A stretch of DNA of 64,000 nucleotides from the NCBI GenBank assembly GCA_007922195.1, contig ML681998.1:21045395-21109394 (forward strand), written 5' to 3'. A model generated the notes under the pieces. It was not told the DNA's origin. It did no database searches and saw only the letters and a program-made list of their open reading frames with translations. How positions within the stretch are numbered: the first letter of the stretch is position 1; every line of letters starts with the position of its first letter. Source of the DNA: Podocnemis expansa (lineage: Eukaryota; Chordata; Testudines; Podocnemididae). The translations under genes were made by a program, and so were the position numbers. Positions 44,920-56,369 of the stretch are shown piece after piece.

Positions 44920-47290
44920 GTGGTAAAATTGTTCAGGTGATGCAGTTCCACCCATTATTCTGAAACAGTGCTAGGTAGTTATTGTTGGAGCGGTGTCAAG
45001 TGACCAATTTGTAATTGCGTGCTGGTAGCTAAAGGGACTTAAAGAAAAATGCTCTGTCTAATCTCATTCTTCTGTCAGGATTTATAACTTTTAATTTTGG
45101 TCCAGGCAGCTCATGTTTTCTATAATTTTTCTCCACTTTTTCTCTTGCCTGTACAAACCTCCCTCCCCCTGATTTTATCCCCCTCTATTTGGACAGTATT
45201 TTAATAAGAAACAGGAAAAAATAGGTCGATGGCTTCTACTCTTAATCAGATAACACTTTCTCAGGTAAGTGGTCCGAATAAACTCATGAGACTACTCATA
45301 TGAATGACAAATACTTACGTAAGGCTTCTGAATCAAATCTTTTGGTTTGTTCTCTTTTGTAATATTAGTCTGACAGTACTTACTCCATTGCTTTCCTAAC
45401 CCTTTCTGTTGGACTTGAATCTCCTCTCACACCCAAGAATGTCAGAACAGACATGGTCTAATGGCCTTTACCGAAAAAAGCCTCTGTGGTTCATTTGCTT
45501 CAATCAAATGGTTCATATAATATCCATGTGACAAAGAGCTACTTTCCATCACTTGCTAGATTATATACAATTATCACTTCCCTGACAAAGTCGGTTTTAT
45601 TCCTGCTGCTTCTTGTTCATTCTCGTTCCTCTGATCTTTTGTATTTGGTTACCATCTCCTCGTATGCTTTTATTCCAGCTTTCATCTATTCATTGCCTAT
45701 TTACCTGGGGATCATTCAAGGGTTTTGTTTTTTTTTGTTTCTTTACTCCTTTTTAGTCCCATTGGCCTCCTTTCCCCTTGAGTGCCCTGATATCCATGAA
45801 GCACATAGGTTTTCTCGTTGTATGTCCCAACTGTACCCTTCCAATGTTTTTTTTTTGTTTTTTTTTTTTGAAAGATGCAACTTTTTGTCAGGATTTTTTT
45901 GAGGAAATATAGAAAGAAATGCACATGCTTCTGCTGTCCTTGTTTTTGCTGTATTTTCCAAAAATCAGAACATATGTTGGTGCTCATTCTGCTAATAAGA
46001 AATGTGCATGTACATACGCATGCATGCATGCATACACCAATTTAATAAAAACACCACAGAGAATAGTGAATGTTATGAAACTGGAAGGAAATTTGCAGCA
46101 AACAGTGGATTATACTGGCGTTATTTGGCTATCTAATCAAAAGGTAGCAAATGCACAAGACCTTTTGCAGTTTTCAATTTGAAAGAAAATGATTTCATTA
46201 GAGGGGGAGAGAAAAAGGAACGATCAGTCTGGGTGTTGGAGAATGCTGGAGCCTGATGAAACCAGCTGAAGAGACAAACTGAGTGTACAGATGCAGATTA
46301 GGCTTCAGAAGATGAGGGTGTAAAAGGGATTTAATGGTAGGATGGATTATAGAAATCCTTGTAACAATGTTAAATAATTATAGTTCCAGCCGAGATCAAA
46401 GCAGTGCTGATTGAACCCCCTCAAGCTGTTAACACGGAGTATCGTGAAGAAGAAAAAAACCTCTGAGATTGGTCAGACTATGCTGACAGTGTCCTCTGAT
46501 CTGTAGAAGCTCCAGCTGTATTGAAGGTACAAGTTGTGGGAGGAAGAAAAGATGGAAGGAAGAACTTGTCAGACTGAGTAGTATAAATAGAGATTTCTTT
46601 TTCTGGGGGAGGATATTAAAATTAAGTTCAGTGGCTGTTTGCACACTGATTGAAATTGCTATAAATTGTATCCAATTCTCTTTCCATACAGGAAAAGCAT
46701 TAGAGTGGTTTAGCAGAACTCTTGTCAATTTCCAAAGGGGCAGCCTAGCAGAACTCTGGCCTTTAAAAAGAAAATGATTAGGCTCTTTTCTTTTCTTCTG
46801 TTTAAAACTACAGTTCACATATGCATATCTGCACAGAAACACCTATTGGTAGTGATAACTGGATGCATTTCTTTGTGGCAGTGGTATTTGCCTGCAGGCA
46901 GGGAGAGCACCTGATGATATACCCATTCAGCAGCCTTAAGCATATATTCGAGTTCTGTGCACTCTGTATTTCACTGTGGATACACATCCACTCCACGTAT
47001 CTGAGACCCAAAATTTCTTGTAAGGAGTCTGTGTTCTGTGCCTGTGCCCCTGCTCTCGTCATGCTCTTCACTGAAGGCTTTAGGAACTCCCTTCCATTTC
47101 TTCTTCCCTAAATTAGTCAATGTTGTGTTTAGTATTAATAGTTCTGTTAATCTAGTAAGTGGACAATTAGATTCTGCACTCCAGCGAATCCCTCCAGCTT
47201 CCTAGAATAGGAATTAGAGTATGCATTTAATATTGGGATTACTGCCTTGGGGAAGTACATGGCTCCACCATCTGCAGTATCTGGCCCTCC
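44920..47290. other. Unique intron sequence
   Basis: Poly-T tracts lie at 45847-45871, a short (ATGC)n run (GCATGCATGCATGCAT) at 46019-46034. Reading frames 45486-45902 (138 aa), 46429-46842 (137 aa, minus) and others show no domain, and none has plausible splice context. No mobile element is recognised with confidence. Confidence 0.45.
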
Positions 47291-47299
47291 TTTTCCAGC

Positions 47300-49366
47300 C
47301 ATAGCTAACAACTACAGGAATTTAGGCTTAAAAAGGACCTCATAAAGAAGTCCATGAGACCCCAGTCAGACACCAGCCAGGAACATTAATGAGCGTGCCT
47401 ATTAGCACAAGACCTGATGGAAAAGAACACACACAAGCACAGGAACAGATCCCCCTATAAATTCATTTCAAACAGACCTGATTCATCCATGACCTCATAC
47501 AAGTCAGGCAAATCTAGGACCAACTCCTAAAGACTTGAGACATCTTAAGTCCCTTGTCCATAGTAAAAAGGGGCATAGGAGCAAGGCCTTGCTGCTACCA
47601 GAATCTTCACTGGTAGTTCTGCTGCTGACACTACTGTCCAGGTTAAGAGACCAAGAACTGCTGCAATCACTGAATTACCTGTCAGTATCTTCATTCACCA
47701 TTGGTACCATCACAACCCTCTGCAGATCTGCCAATGCAGCACCTTCCTATGTCAGCTCTGTCTGTACGAGCAGACAGAACTGCATGAATGTGGGGGAGAG
47801 TGAGGATGACATTATCATTCTAGTTTTTCCATCACTGTCGTCAGGACTGTCCTTCACCAAGGAGATTTTGAATCCACAAGGAGACTGAGGCTATAGGAGA
47901 AGTCTTTTCCTCATCCTGTCTAATAGCTGTGGCTTCCCTTCAGCAGACCCACCAATGTCACTGATAGGACTGGATCCAGTCTTCTTTTCATCAGAGGAAC
48001 TACATCTTTCAGAAGAACTGTCATCATCTCCTTCAAAGATGATCAGTCAGGATAGGTGATCAAGAGTTTTCTGGAACCAGACTCCCCTATCCAAAACAGG
48101 ATACCCTGCTGGGACTAGTAGTACCCGATGCTTAGGGACCTCCACAATGCACCTTGAGCTCTTCCTGCTGTACCTGCTGGGGCCCATGAGACCATTCACA
48201 CAACGCCCAGAGTCCATGTGGTATAACAGGAAGTCATACCACCTCTCCAGTCCAAGAGAGCAACCAGAACTTCCTTCTAACTCTGTGAAAGAGAGAGACT
48301 GAGGTGGATTTGCCAATTTTGCCAGTACTGACAAGGGTATCTTCTTCATCTCCTGATGAGGTGCTTGCTCCAGCTTTGCTGTCCACTCCAGATGACCAGA
48401 AGCAATAGAAGGAGGTGCTACTCATGGCTCCAAAGCTTCTTGGAGGAGGCCCAAGACACACAAAACAATCTCTTAGATGTCCTGCAAGCAACAGGATCCA
48501 AGTGAATAGCAGTTCCAGTTTAGCTTGATTCACTAGGACTAACAGGAGTTGTATGACATAAACCAGCAAAATGAATCGCTGCCCACAAAAGGGCTGAGAA
48601 ATATTACTTTGTCCTAGCTAAGGGAGTGAAGTTTGTTTGCCCATCCCATATGGAGCTTTGTTGTTCAAGTTGCCACAGAAAGATCGAGGCAGCAACATGC
48701 AAGAGCCAGCTCCTCTGACAAGAAGACCAACCATCTAGACCTGCTGAGGAGGATGATTCTGTCTACTCACTTCCAGTTTAGAATATTTAACTAGAAAGGT
48801 ATTGGCTAAGTATGATTTTCTAAGTTAAAGTTTTTAGATATTAAATTAGCAAGATAGGGTTCATTTTCAGGCCCTTATCAATGAAGGCAGCAGATAGGCA
48901 GAATTTCACTAAAATCTGTGGTTCATAATGTAGCTAAGGTATGTTAAGGTCCAACTGCCATTGGGATGCTCCAGAAATCATGGCTTCATTCTTTGGGATT
49001 TCCCAGGGAGGTCTAGAACACTGGAGGACTTGCCCTCTAGGGAGATCCATCTTTTGAATCTTTGGACTCACTAAAGGACTCCAGGGCAACCCTGTGCCTC
49101 CTGTGTAAGTATACACCTGTGATGAAAAGGAGATATAAGCAAGTATACAAGCCAAAACCTCAACTGTTTTACCATCATGCTCTTTTGAATTGCCTTGTAA
49201 AAGATGGAGGCCATGATAGTTTGCACTATCCATGTCAGCCACATCAACCCAACCTCACCTGCCAGCCAAAAGATACTTCCAGTGAGATGCTCAGGAGATG
49301 TGAACCAGTGCTAATGTCATCTCTCTACCCAGACACTATATCTCTGTCACTAATAGTGGACAAGCA
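47300..49366 (+). mobile_element. DIRS-like retrotransposon copy 3, gag part only
   Basis: Relics of the gag-like protein lie in order on the + strand with frame changes: a Ser-rich start at 47340-47900, the SSPDEVLAPALLSTPDDQKQ block near 48346-48405, then NNLLDVLQATGSK-like sequence near 48455-48500, then HPIWSFVVQVATERSRQQHA (about 48640-48705) and, at 49056 on, ESLDSLKDSRATLCLLCKYT followed by MKRRYKQVYKPKPQ. The same blocks occur in copies 1 and 2 or in DIRS gag as I remember it. No RT or recombinase is seen. The copy runs up to the 272-bp foldback at 49367. Confidence 0.62.
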
Positions 49367-49638
49367 CCAAAGGGGTAGATGTGTCAGTCTGGTTCACCAA
49401 AACAAACAAGGAGTCCTGTGGCACTTAAAGACTAACAAATTTTTTAATCGCATGAGCTTTTTTGGGAGAAAATCCCACTTCAGGAGATGCCTTGGCAGAT
49501 CTCTATCTTCAAGCATCTGATGAAGTGGGATTTTCTTCCACAAAAGCTCATGCGATTAATAAATTTGTTAGTCTTTAAAATCGCTGCAGGACTCCCTGTT
49601 TGTTTTGCTGAATGAGACTGACGCAAATGCCCCTTTGG
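49367..49638. mobile_element. 272-bp Penelope-related foldback element (near-perfect palindrome)
   Basis: Starting CCAAAGGGGTAGATGTGTCA and ending with the complement form GACGCAAATGCCCCTTTGG, the two halves (about 49367-49495 and 49511-49638) are inverted copies. Internal landmarks include AACAAGGAGTCCTGTGGCAC (49400) and GCTCATGCGATTAATAAATT (49547), matched by TTTTTTAATCGCATGAGC (49441). The centre is a loop of about 15 bp near GCAGATCTCTATCTT. The sequence matches the arms of the Penelope-like remnant at 34 kb, so it is a non-autonomous derivative. There is no coding content. Confidence 0.82.
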
Positions 49639-49884
49639 AACATTTCATCATGTTGTTGTTCAGTTTCTGCCACAGTTGCCTGCAGGCTTGAGTCTGAATA
49701 TATAAACAAAGCAAATACAGGGTGAGGACCTCAAGGGCTTAAATTTGAGATCCTGGACGTGTGGGGTTCCTTTTCTATCCTGCTACATGTGACGACAATT
49801 ATAGAATCCTGTTGGCTAGGTGGGGCTGCTCACATGAATTGTCACATGGCACAGGGCTCTTGGATGACCTGAAAAGTTAGGATT

Positions 49885-50320
49885 TTTATATTCCAAAGCC
49901 AGAAGGGGCCATTCTGATCATCTAGACTGACTTTATGCATAACACAGGCCCTAGAACTTCACCCAAAACAGCTCCTTGAGTATATCTTTTAGAAAAAAAT
50001 CTAATCTTGATTTTAATATGGTCAGTGGTGGAGAATCCACCACCATGATTAGTAAATTCATGCAATGATTAATTACTTGCACTATTAAAAAGTTGTCTTA
50101 TGTCTAGTCTGAATTATTAGACCTTGATGTAAAGATGTATGCCTGCTCTCCTGTCCCCCCATGATTGTTAGGTGGCACGGAAGTATCTGTCCTCCAGTAG
50201 CGTTCTCTCCAAGGCTCCTATGTATATGACTAAGAGAAGAGTCTTATAGGAACACCTCATCTCTCTCCTGTCTGTCATTGGGTCAAGTTCTAAGTCTTAC
50301 CAGGTCTTTCTGGCCACCTT
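49885..50320 (-). mobile_element. CR1 LINE 3' fragment
   Basis: CCAAAGCCAGAAGGGGCCAT, then GATCATCTAGACTGACTTTA and GGAGAATCCACCACCATGAT are the complement of the CR1 3' UTR and the end of ORF2, on the minus strand. The match fades near 50300. Old and diverged. Confidence 0.7.
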
Positions 50321-50787
50321 GCCTTCATTTCTGGTCCTGATTGACTGTCTCCCTGAGGTCTCTTCTCCATTTCTAATCTTCCTTGTTTCTCTCTCCACAT
50401 ATGGAGTTAGGTGTTACAATTAAATCTTCCTAACATTGTAGGCTGAAGTTAGTGAGTTCTTGGATCATAGGCAAGAGTGATGCTGTTCAGATCACTTTAA
50501 AGGGCCAGCCAGCCTGTGACATCACAACTTGGGTTTTTGTGGTGGAAACAGAGACAAATAGGGAGATCTTAGAGAGGAAAACCAGCAGGATTTGTGAATC
50601 ATTAGCATAGAGGTGGTAGTTACAACAGTGTGACAGGATAGGGTTGCACAGGATTCAGTTGGAGAGAGAGAGGGGAAAAAAAGGAGAGCTAAGAATAGCT
50701 CTCTGAGAGGCTCTGACAGAAGGGGAGAGAGAAGGGGGAGAGACACATAAGGAGGTGTGGGGTAGATTAATAAACTTGGGTTGCAGA
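50321..50787. other. Unique intron sequence
   Basis: Contains purine-rich GAGAGAGAGAGGGGAAAAAA and related stretches (50660-50740). The minus frame 50522-50746 is its low-complexity by-product. No gene. Confidence 0.5.
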
Positions 50788-50928
50788 CAGTGTTCCCTCT
50801 AATTATTCGTAGGCTGTGTGCGCAAAAACAAAATTTCTTTTGTGAGCAGCAGTATTAGCATTATTGATTTTTTTTTTTTGTGCAACTTTTATTTGCATGC
50901 ATATGCGCACAGCTTAGAGGGAACAGTG
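50788..50928. mobile_element. 141-bp hAT MITE with perfect 8-bp target duplication
   Basis: Termini CAGTGTTCCCTCTAA (50788) and TTAGAGGGAACAGTG (ending 50928) are inverted, with one mismatch in 15. The identical 8-mer GTTGCAGA flanks it at 50780-50787 and 50929-50936. It belongs to the same family as the element at 27637-29187, sharing termini and a 'gctgtgtgcgcaaaa' subterminal stretch. It has no coding capacity. Confidence 0.93.
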
Positions 50929-50936
50929 GTTGCAGA

Positions 50937-53900
50937 GTTACTGCCTGTGCTGGGGGAGAGATTTGTGACCACCAGAATAGCCTTCAAACAACATGGAACC
51001 TGAAAATGCTTTCTCTTTTTCTTTCAATCAAGTACCCATTCTAGTTGCTATCAGAAACTAGAATACTCCGAATTTCCCATGGTTCTCTTTTGACTTTTCC
51101 TAAAAAGTCACTCTTATTCCTCTCTCCCTCATGTCAGCTCACTCATGCAGGATTCATGCAGTTATTGGTTTCCTCTCCCTCAATTCCATTAAGTTCTCTG
51201 GAGAGAAAAACTGCAGGTGAGGAGTCAATAGTGCAAATGGGTATAGAGCATGTTGCCTACTTCCACCACCCAGTTGAACAATGCTCTCTTACATGTGCGT
51301 GCTCCCAAAAAATCCATGGTCTCTATTCACAAACTGCTGTTCTGAAAGAAATTTACCTATGTGACCAATGAGCCGACTTACTGCCATACTCTTCAAGAAG
51401 GGATTTGGGGACTGGAAACATGCTGAGTCAATTCCTTCCTCATCCTTGGCTTCAGGGTTTTGAGTGCTTTTGTGCAGTGGAAGAGAACACAGCTCTCTTA
51501 TCCTGTAAGCAGTACCATAATTCTTCTTCCCTTCTTCCTGTTGTGAAAGGACAAACTATTGCTACTTCACAGTGAATTCGGAATCAGATAACAGGCTCTC
51601 CTGATAATTTCTGGATCTAAAGTCGGTTGTAAATTTATTAAACAGTAGTGTATATAGGATGTGAAGTCTCCATAATGGGAAAACAGCAGAACAGTTTCAA
51701 GATGTATCATCTTATACACAGATGACCTGAAGGTCATATGGCTTTTATTTTAATAAAAGAAAAAAGTGCTTCATTAGACTTTAGAAAGTGCAAAATCACT
51801 TGAAAATGTTTACTCATTGACATAGCTGTTTTAGTCATCTACAGGTTAACTGATCTTATTTCAAAGCTAAAATTGTTGATCAGTTAGCTTCCTCCCTTTT
51901 GCTTACATTACATCTCCAGTATGAGTCTTCATTTAAATGAAGATGAGTCACATAAATGAGGCAAAAATAATAAAAATACATCAGCCTATCTGCATTTCTG
52001 CTTCTAGTTCTATATACACACAGTGTGATTAATTGAATTGCTGAATGATTGGGCAGTTAAAGATGTTGCTAGTAATTGTAACTAGTGATGTTCTCTCCTA
52101 ACAGAATTCAAATTCCTTCTCACTGTATCTTTTAGTAGGTGTTTGGGGCAATATGTATTGGGAGAAAACAAATGAAAACAGTAATTACAGGCCTTAGTTT
52201 TTAAAACCACAAAAAAGCACTGAAGTCAGTAATTTTTGGTGGCTCGGTCTGTTCTTAGCCATTTAACATAGAGATAAACACAACACAATGTTTTTGGATT
52301 TTTCAGCTGTTGTTTTAAGTGTGAGATTTAGCCTGGAAAGGGTTTTTGTTTTGTTTTAAGCAGAAACGAAGACTGCTGTTGGCAAGTTCAGACTTCTGGA
52401 CACATTAGTTCATAGTTATGAAATTTCACTAATTTGTGTTTATCAGTGTTAAAGAACTAGACTCCTTTTACAATCTTGTTACCCAACTTAGATTGGACAG
52501 ATTCCCAGGTACTTATGTGGCTTTGCTGCATTGTACAGGATGCTGTGTCATGTGGCAGTTTTACAATGTGCTTTAGTTTTAACTGTTGTATGTTATGTTA
52601 CAATGATACACTTGATAGGTCTTTCGAAGGGAACCAGAATATACACTGTGGCTGAGTGCTGAGCCACTGGATGCTGAGGAGAATGCTAAATCTGTGCATT
52701 TACCTCATTACAGATGTTTGACTTGATTTATATGTTATAGCTTTGAAATAAAATTGTGCCGGAACACATAACTACTTAGAAGCACTAACTTCTTTGCTGT
52801 CGTGTAGGAACTGTTGCAAAAGAATGCTTCTGTGGTTTTCACTGATTGAAAGTGCAAGGCTAAATTCAGGCTACTTCATATATATGAGAAACAAGCCAGT
52901 CGGACAAGGCACAGTAGTTATGCATAATTCCCCCCCCCCCCCCCGTGAACACAATTTCATATTCCACAAGCATGTTTCATGGATTGAACTGCAGAGGGAT
53001 CTTTTCAGGGTGACATCTAAGGTCAAGTGTTTAGCATGGGAGGTCCATGGTCCAGCACCCCCATGCCTGATGCAGATTAAAGATTTCTTAATGAGGAGAC
53101 CTTGCCTAAGGCCACAAATGGATGAAAACATGGATCTAGGCAGTTTCTGTATCTAAAGTTGAATTGGAGCTGAACCCTTTTAATTAATGTTTTACATTTG
53201 TGAATTAAAAGATTGCTTCTTGACAGTCACGTGTCTGCGCTTCTCAAATGGTCACACTCATATTTGGAAAAAATCTAATATCTTTTTATGCACAGATGTT
53301 GGAATTTTGCATCCACAGTTACTGATGTGTGCATGGAGATTTTAAAACGTACAAAATACATGAGCATTCAGAATTTTCTACATGCAAGACTAGATCCTGT
53401 GTTGGACTTTTTTCCCCTCACTGTTAATTTTCTGTACAAGATAAATAATACTTGAATTGTGGGATGATTTTCAAATAATTCTGGTTGAGTTGTAGACAAG
53501 ACATGGAAAATCATGAAAAAGAAGTAATGAACTTTTATTATTTGCAGTAATTTGGAAAAGCTGACAATAGCTCCATCATGTGCAGGGCTGACAGTGGGAG
53601 CTCTCAGTGTTGGCTGCCAAGGGAAGTCAGTGCTGTGACTGTCAGCTTCAAGCATGGTGGGGCTCCCGTTGTCAGAACTGTGATGGAAGCCAATTGTTGC
53701 AGGATGAGCCATTTCTGCAATATTGTAAATTAAGGAAGGCCATAATAATGGGAAATCAGCCATTTTGTGTAGCTGTGTGAAGGAATGAGTCAGAACTGGC
53801 CAACTGTGCATCATGTATCCCATAATGCTAAGAATGTTCTTTGGCTGAAGTGGTAGATATATGTATGTGAATGACAGAGTAGGGGACAGATCCTCAGGGG

Positions 53901-54540
53901 GTGTAAAATGATAGACCTGAGGATCTGGTCCTCCAGGCTGATGTAAAGTTTTCAGTAGTCATACTGTGGAGTATAATGACAACTGTGAAATCCTAGATGG
54001 CTGCAAATTTGTTACAGTACTTAGCATATATATGATTCTTTTCATCTTCATAATACTGTATTGTAGTAATAATTAATCTATATAAAATTAGTTACAAAAT
54101 AGAAGAAATCACTAACCCCTCTTTCCCTACGCAAAAATCTCAAGACCAAAGTCATGCACAGTGGGGTCATTGGATGGCTGTGGTTTGTTTCTCTCAAGTG
54201 TGGTGTTCTTGTCACTGCAAAGTTAACTGAAAATGTAACATGAGTCTTGTCCACATATATAAACCCTGAGTGTCATTGGTTGCACTTTTAGCTGGAGCTG
54301 GCTGGTCAGTAGAAGGGTACAAGTTAAAGTCTGAGTTAGCCCAACTTGTAAACTGCTAAACTGTGCATGTATTTGAATGAGGAAAGAAATCATGCTCAAG
54401 TTTTTATGGTGCAGAGAAGTATGCAGTATGTTCCCAGACGTCTTAGTGCCACATGTAAGAAATCACAGCTGAAGTGTGCTGCATCTCAAGGGTTATTTTA
54501 CTGCTCTCACTTAAACCAGATTAATTTGAGAGAAGTAGAT
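50937..54540. other. Unique AT-rich intron sequence
   Basis: Contains a C15 run (52930-52944) and an old palindromic repeat trace (53880-53945, ATCCTCAGGGGGTGTAAAAT mirrored by GACCTGAGGATCTGGTCC). Frames 51045-51371, 52794-53156 and 53368-53823 (151 aa, minus) have no recognisable domain. Confidence 0.45.
52930..52944 (+). repeat. Poly-C run (C15)
   Basis: Fifteen cytosines between ATAATT and GTGAAC; length uncertain because of homopolymer error. Confidence 0.9.
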
Positions 54541-54554
54541 TCAGTATAGATAAC

Positions 54555-54895
54555 TGAAGTCCAGGGCCACCCCTAGGTCAGTGTGGAGCCCTGGATGAAT
54601 CACCTTCTGGGGGCCCCACTCCCCCTCCCGGGCACTGGCGGGTGGGGCCAACTGGCCCAGGGGAGGGGCAGGCTCCTGTACCGTCTGTCCCATGCCAGGG
54701 ACCAGGTGACCTGGCCAAAAGCCGCAGAACAAGAGTGCAGGGTATGGTTTCTCAGCTTCCCTTAAGCCTGTGGTTGTCAAACTTTTTTTCCTTGGGTCCT
54801 AGCTCCAGACCACTCTGCCATGCAGCAACCCTCCACCAAAGAAAGTGGCCGCTGCCAGAAAATTGAACAGTGCCCATGGCTGTGGGGTAGGGGGA
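54555..54895. mobile_element. Two GC-rich DNA-transposon fragments, adjoining
   Basis: 54561-54770 begins GTCCAGGGCCACCCCTAGGT, resembling the 'agggccgg' ends of the insert at 31.56 kb. From about 54770, GCCTGTGGTTGTCAAACTTT followed by TTTTCCTTGGGTCC has the form of a hAT left end (compare CAGCGGTTCTGAAAC at 44139). Neither partner end is found, so both are fragments. Confidence 0.45.
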
Positions 54896-55070
54896 GGCAG
54901 TCCCTCATGGCTTCCATCCTTTCTCTTGAGGCTTCTATTGCATCTCTGAAATCTACACATCTAATCTGAGATCACTGGCATGGAACATACAACGCGTGAT
55001 CCCACATGCCATGCTTCTCTCTCAAATTGGGAAGCATATCAAGTCTCTAAAATTGCATGGAGTAGCCTAG

Positions 55071-55094
55071 AGAGTGTGTGTGTGTGTGTGTGTG
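55071..55094 (+). repeat. (GT)n microsatellite
   Basis: AGAGTGTGTGTGTGTGTGTG and further GT units to about 55094, about 11-12 units with no interruption. Confidence 0.95.
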
Positions 55095-55099
55095 GGAGC

Positions 55100-56365
55100 T
55101 CTTTGCAAATGGGGGAGGGGAGGGTGCGACTGGGTGGAGAAATGAGAGGGAAGTGCTGAGACGGGAAGGAGAAGAGAGCCAATGCCAGGTTGGAAAGAAA
55201 GCTCTTGGAAGATCCTGTCTGCTGCTGAGCCTGTCCAGGTCCTTCCAGGTCTTGCTCCCTTCTCCACTGCCCAATCCCAGGAACTGAAGCAGCCCCTCTG
55301 GGTTCCACTTTCACCTCTGTACTTCATTTGCTCCCTGAGTCTGCATGAATTTCCATGAACATACAGTTATCCACAATATTATGACTGAAGTGGTGCTAGC
55401 CCTCTCTGCTTAGTCTGGTGACCGCTGGCAGTGTGTGTAAGGCAGTAACACAATGGGGCTGTTCACTCCCCTCTAACAGTTAGGATCTTGTTAAAACTTC
55501 TGCTTCCAGCAGATCCATCCCTGATCTGGATTTTATTGTTACTTAGACTTTCTAATTATTCAAAAAATACCATACTTTGTAACACAGGCTCCTACTAGAA
55601 CAGTTTGCTTTTCTCTTCTCTTTTTAGTTATCAGTCAAAAATAATCTCTGAGGTTTTTATTAAAATCTAAAGTTATAACTTTTGTTGCAAGCAAGGGAAT
55701 TCTCAACCCCCTGGCAAGTCCTAATTTGCAAAAATAACTGCAGTTCCCATATCCCAGAAATGGTGGAATAAGGTGGTAGTCACAGTTTTTTCTTTTCTTC
55801 ATTGGGTCTATTGATTAAAAAGAAACCAAAGGTTGCTCGCCAGTGACCTTAGTCCTTTTCACATGAATGAGAGAAGCCCAAAGAGATCCTGACTCAGCAG
55901 AGGATGCATAGAGGTTGTCTGAACAACAATTAGCACCTCATTGTTAGTCCTAATGACTCAACTTTTTTGCAGTCCTGATCTACTGTGTTAAAACAGGCTG
56001 CCTTAAGCAATTTTCATCCCAAGCCACTTCTCTGGCCTCACAGTAGAGCTGACCCTGTGAACCGGGTTGCGACTTTTGGCCAGCTCACTCAGTCCCTGGC
56101 ATGTTGCGGGAGGAGCAGTGGTGTGGCCCTGGGCGCCTGCCTCTCTCGCCCTATCCGAAGGTTGGCCCTGCTAAAGTCAACTCTGTAGCGAAGATGTTCT
56201 CTAACAGTCTCTGAGCCTACTGACTCTTCTCTGTATAGACAAAGGGTACAGCCAAGGTGACAGGAATCAATGAAGCAGAATCTCTTTGCTGTTGGTTCTC
56301 CTTTAAGTCATTTGGGGTTGGCCAAACGCTAACAAGGTAGCAAGTGGAACCCATATACTTGAGTT
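55100..56365. other. Unique intron sequence
   Basis: Purine-rich at 55110-55170 (GGGGGAGGGGAGGG). No exon or mobile element is recognised. Confidence 0.45.
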
Positions 56366-56369
56366 ATGC

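Noticed and set aside
49062..49520. 152-aa + frame as a host gene
   Set aside because: Its first third is DIRS gag (DSLKDSRATL) and its end runs into the foldback element.
53368..53823. 151-aa minus-strand frame
   Set aside because: No domain, no splice sites of note, AT-rich intron; expected by chance at this length in 64 kb.
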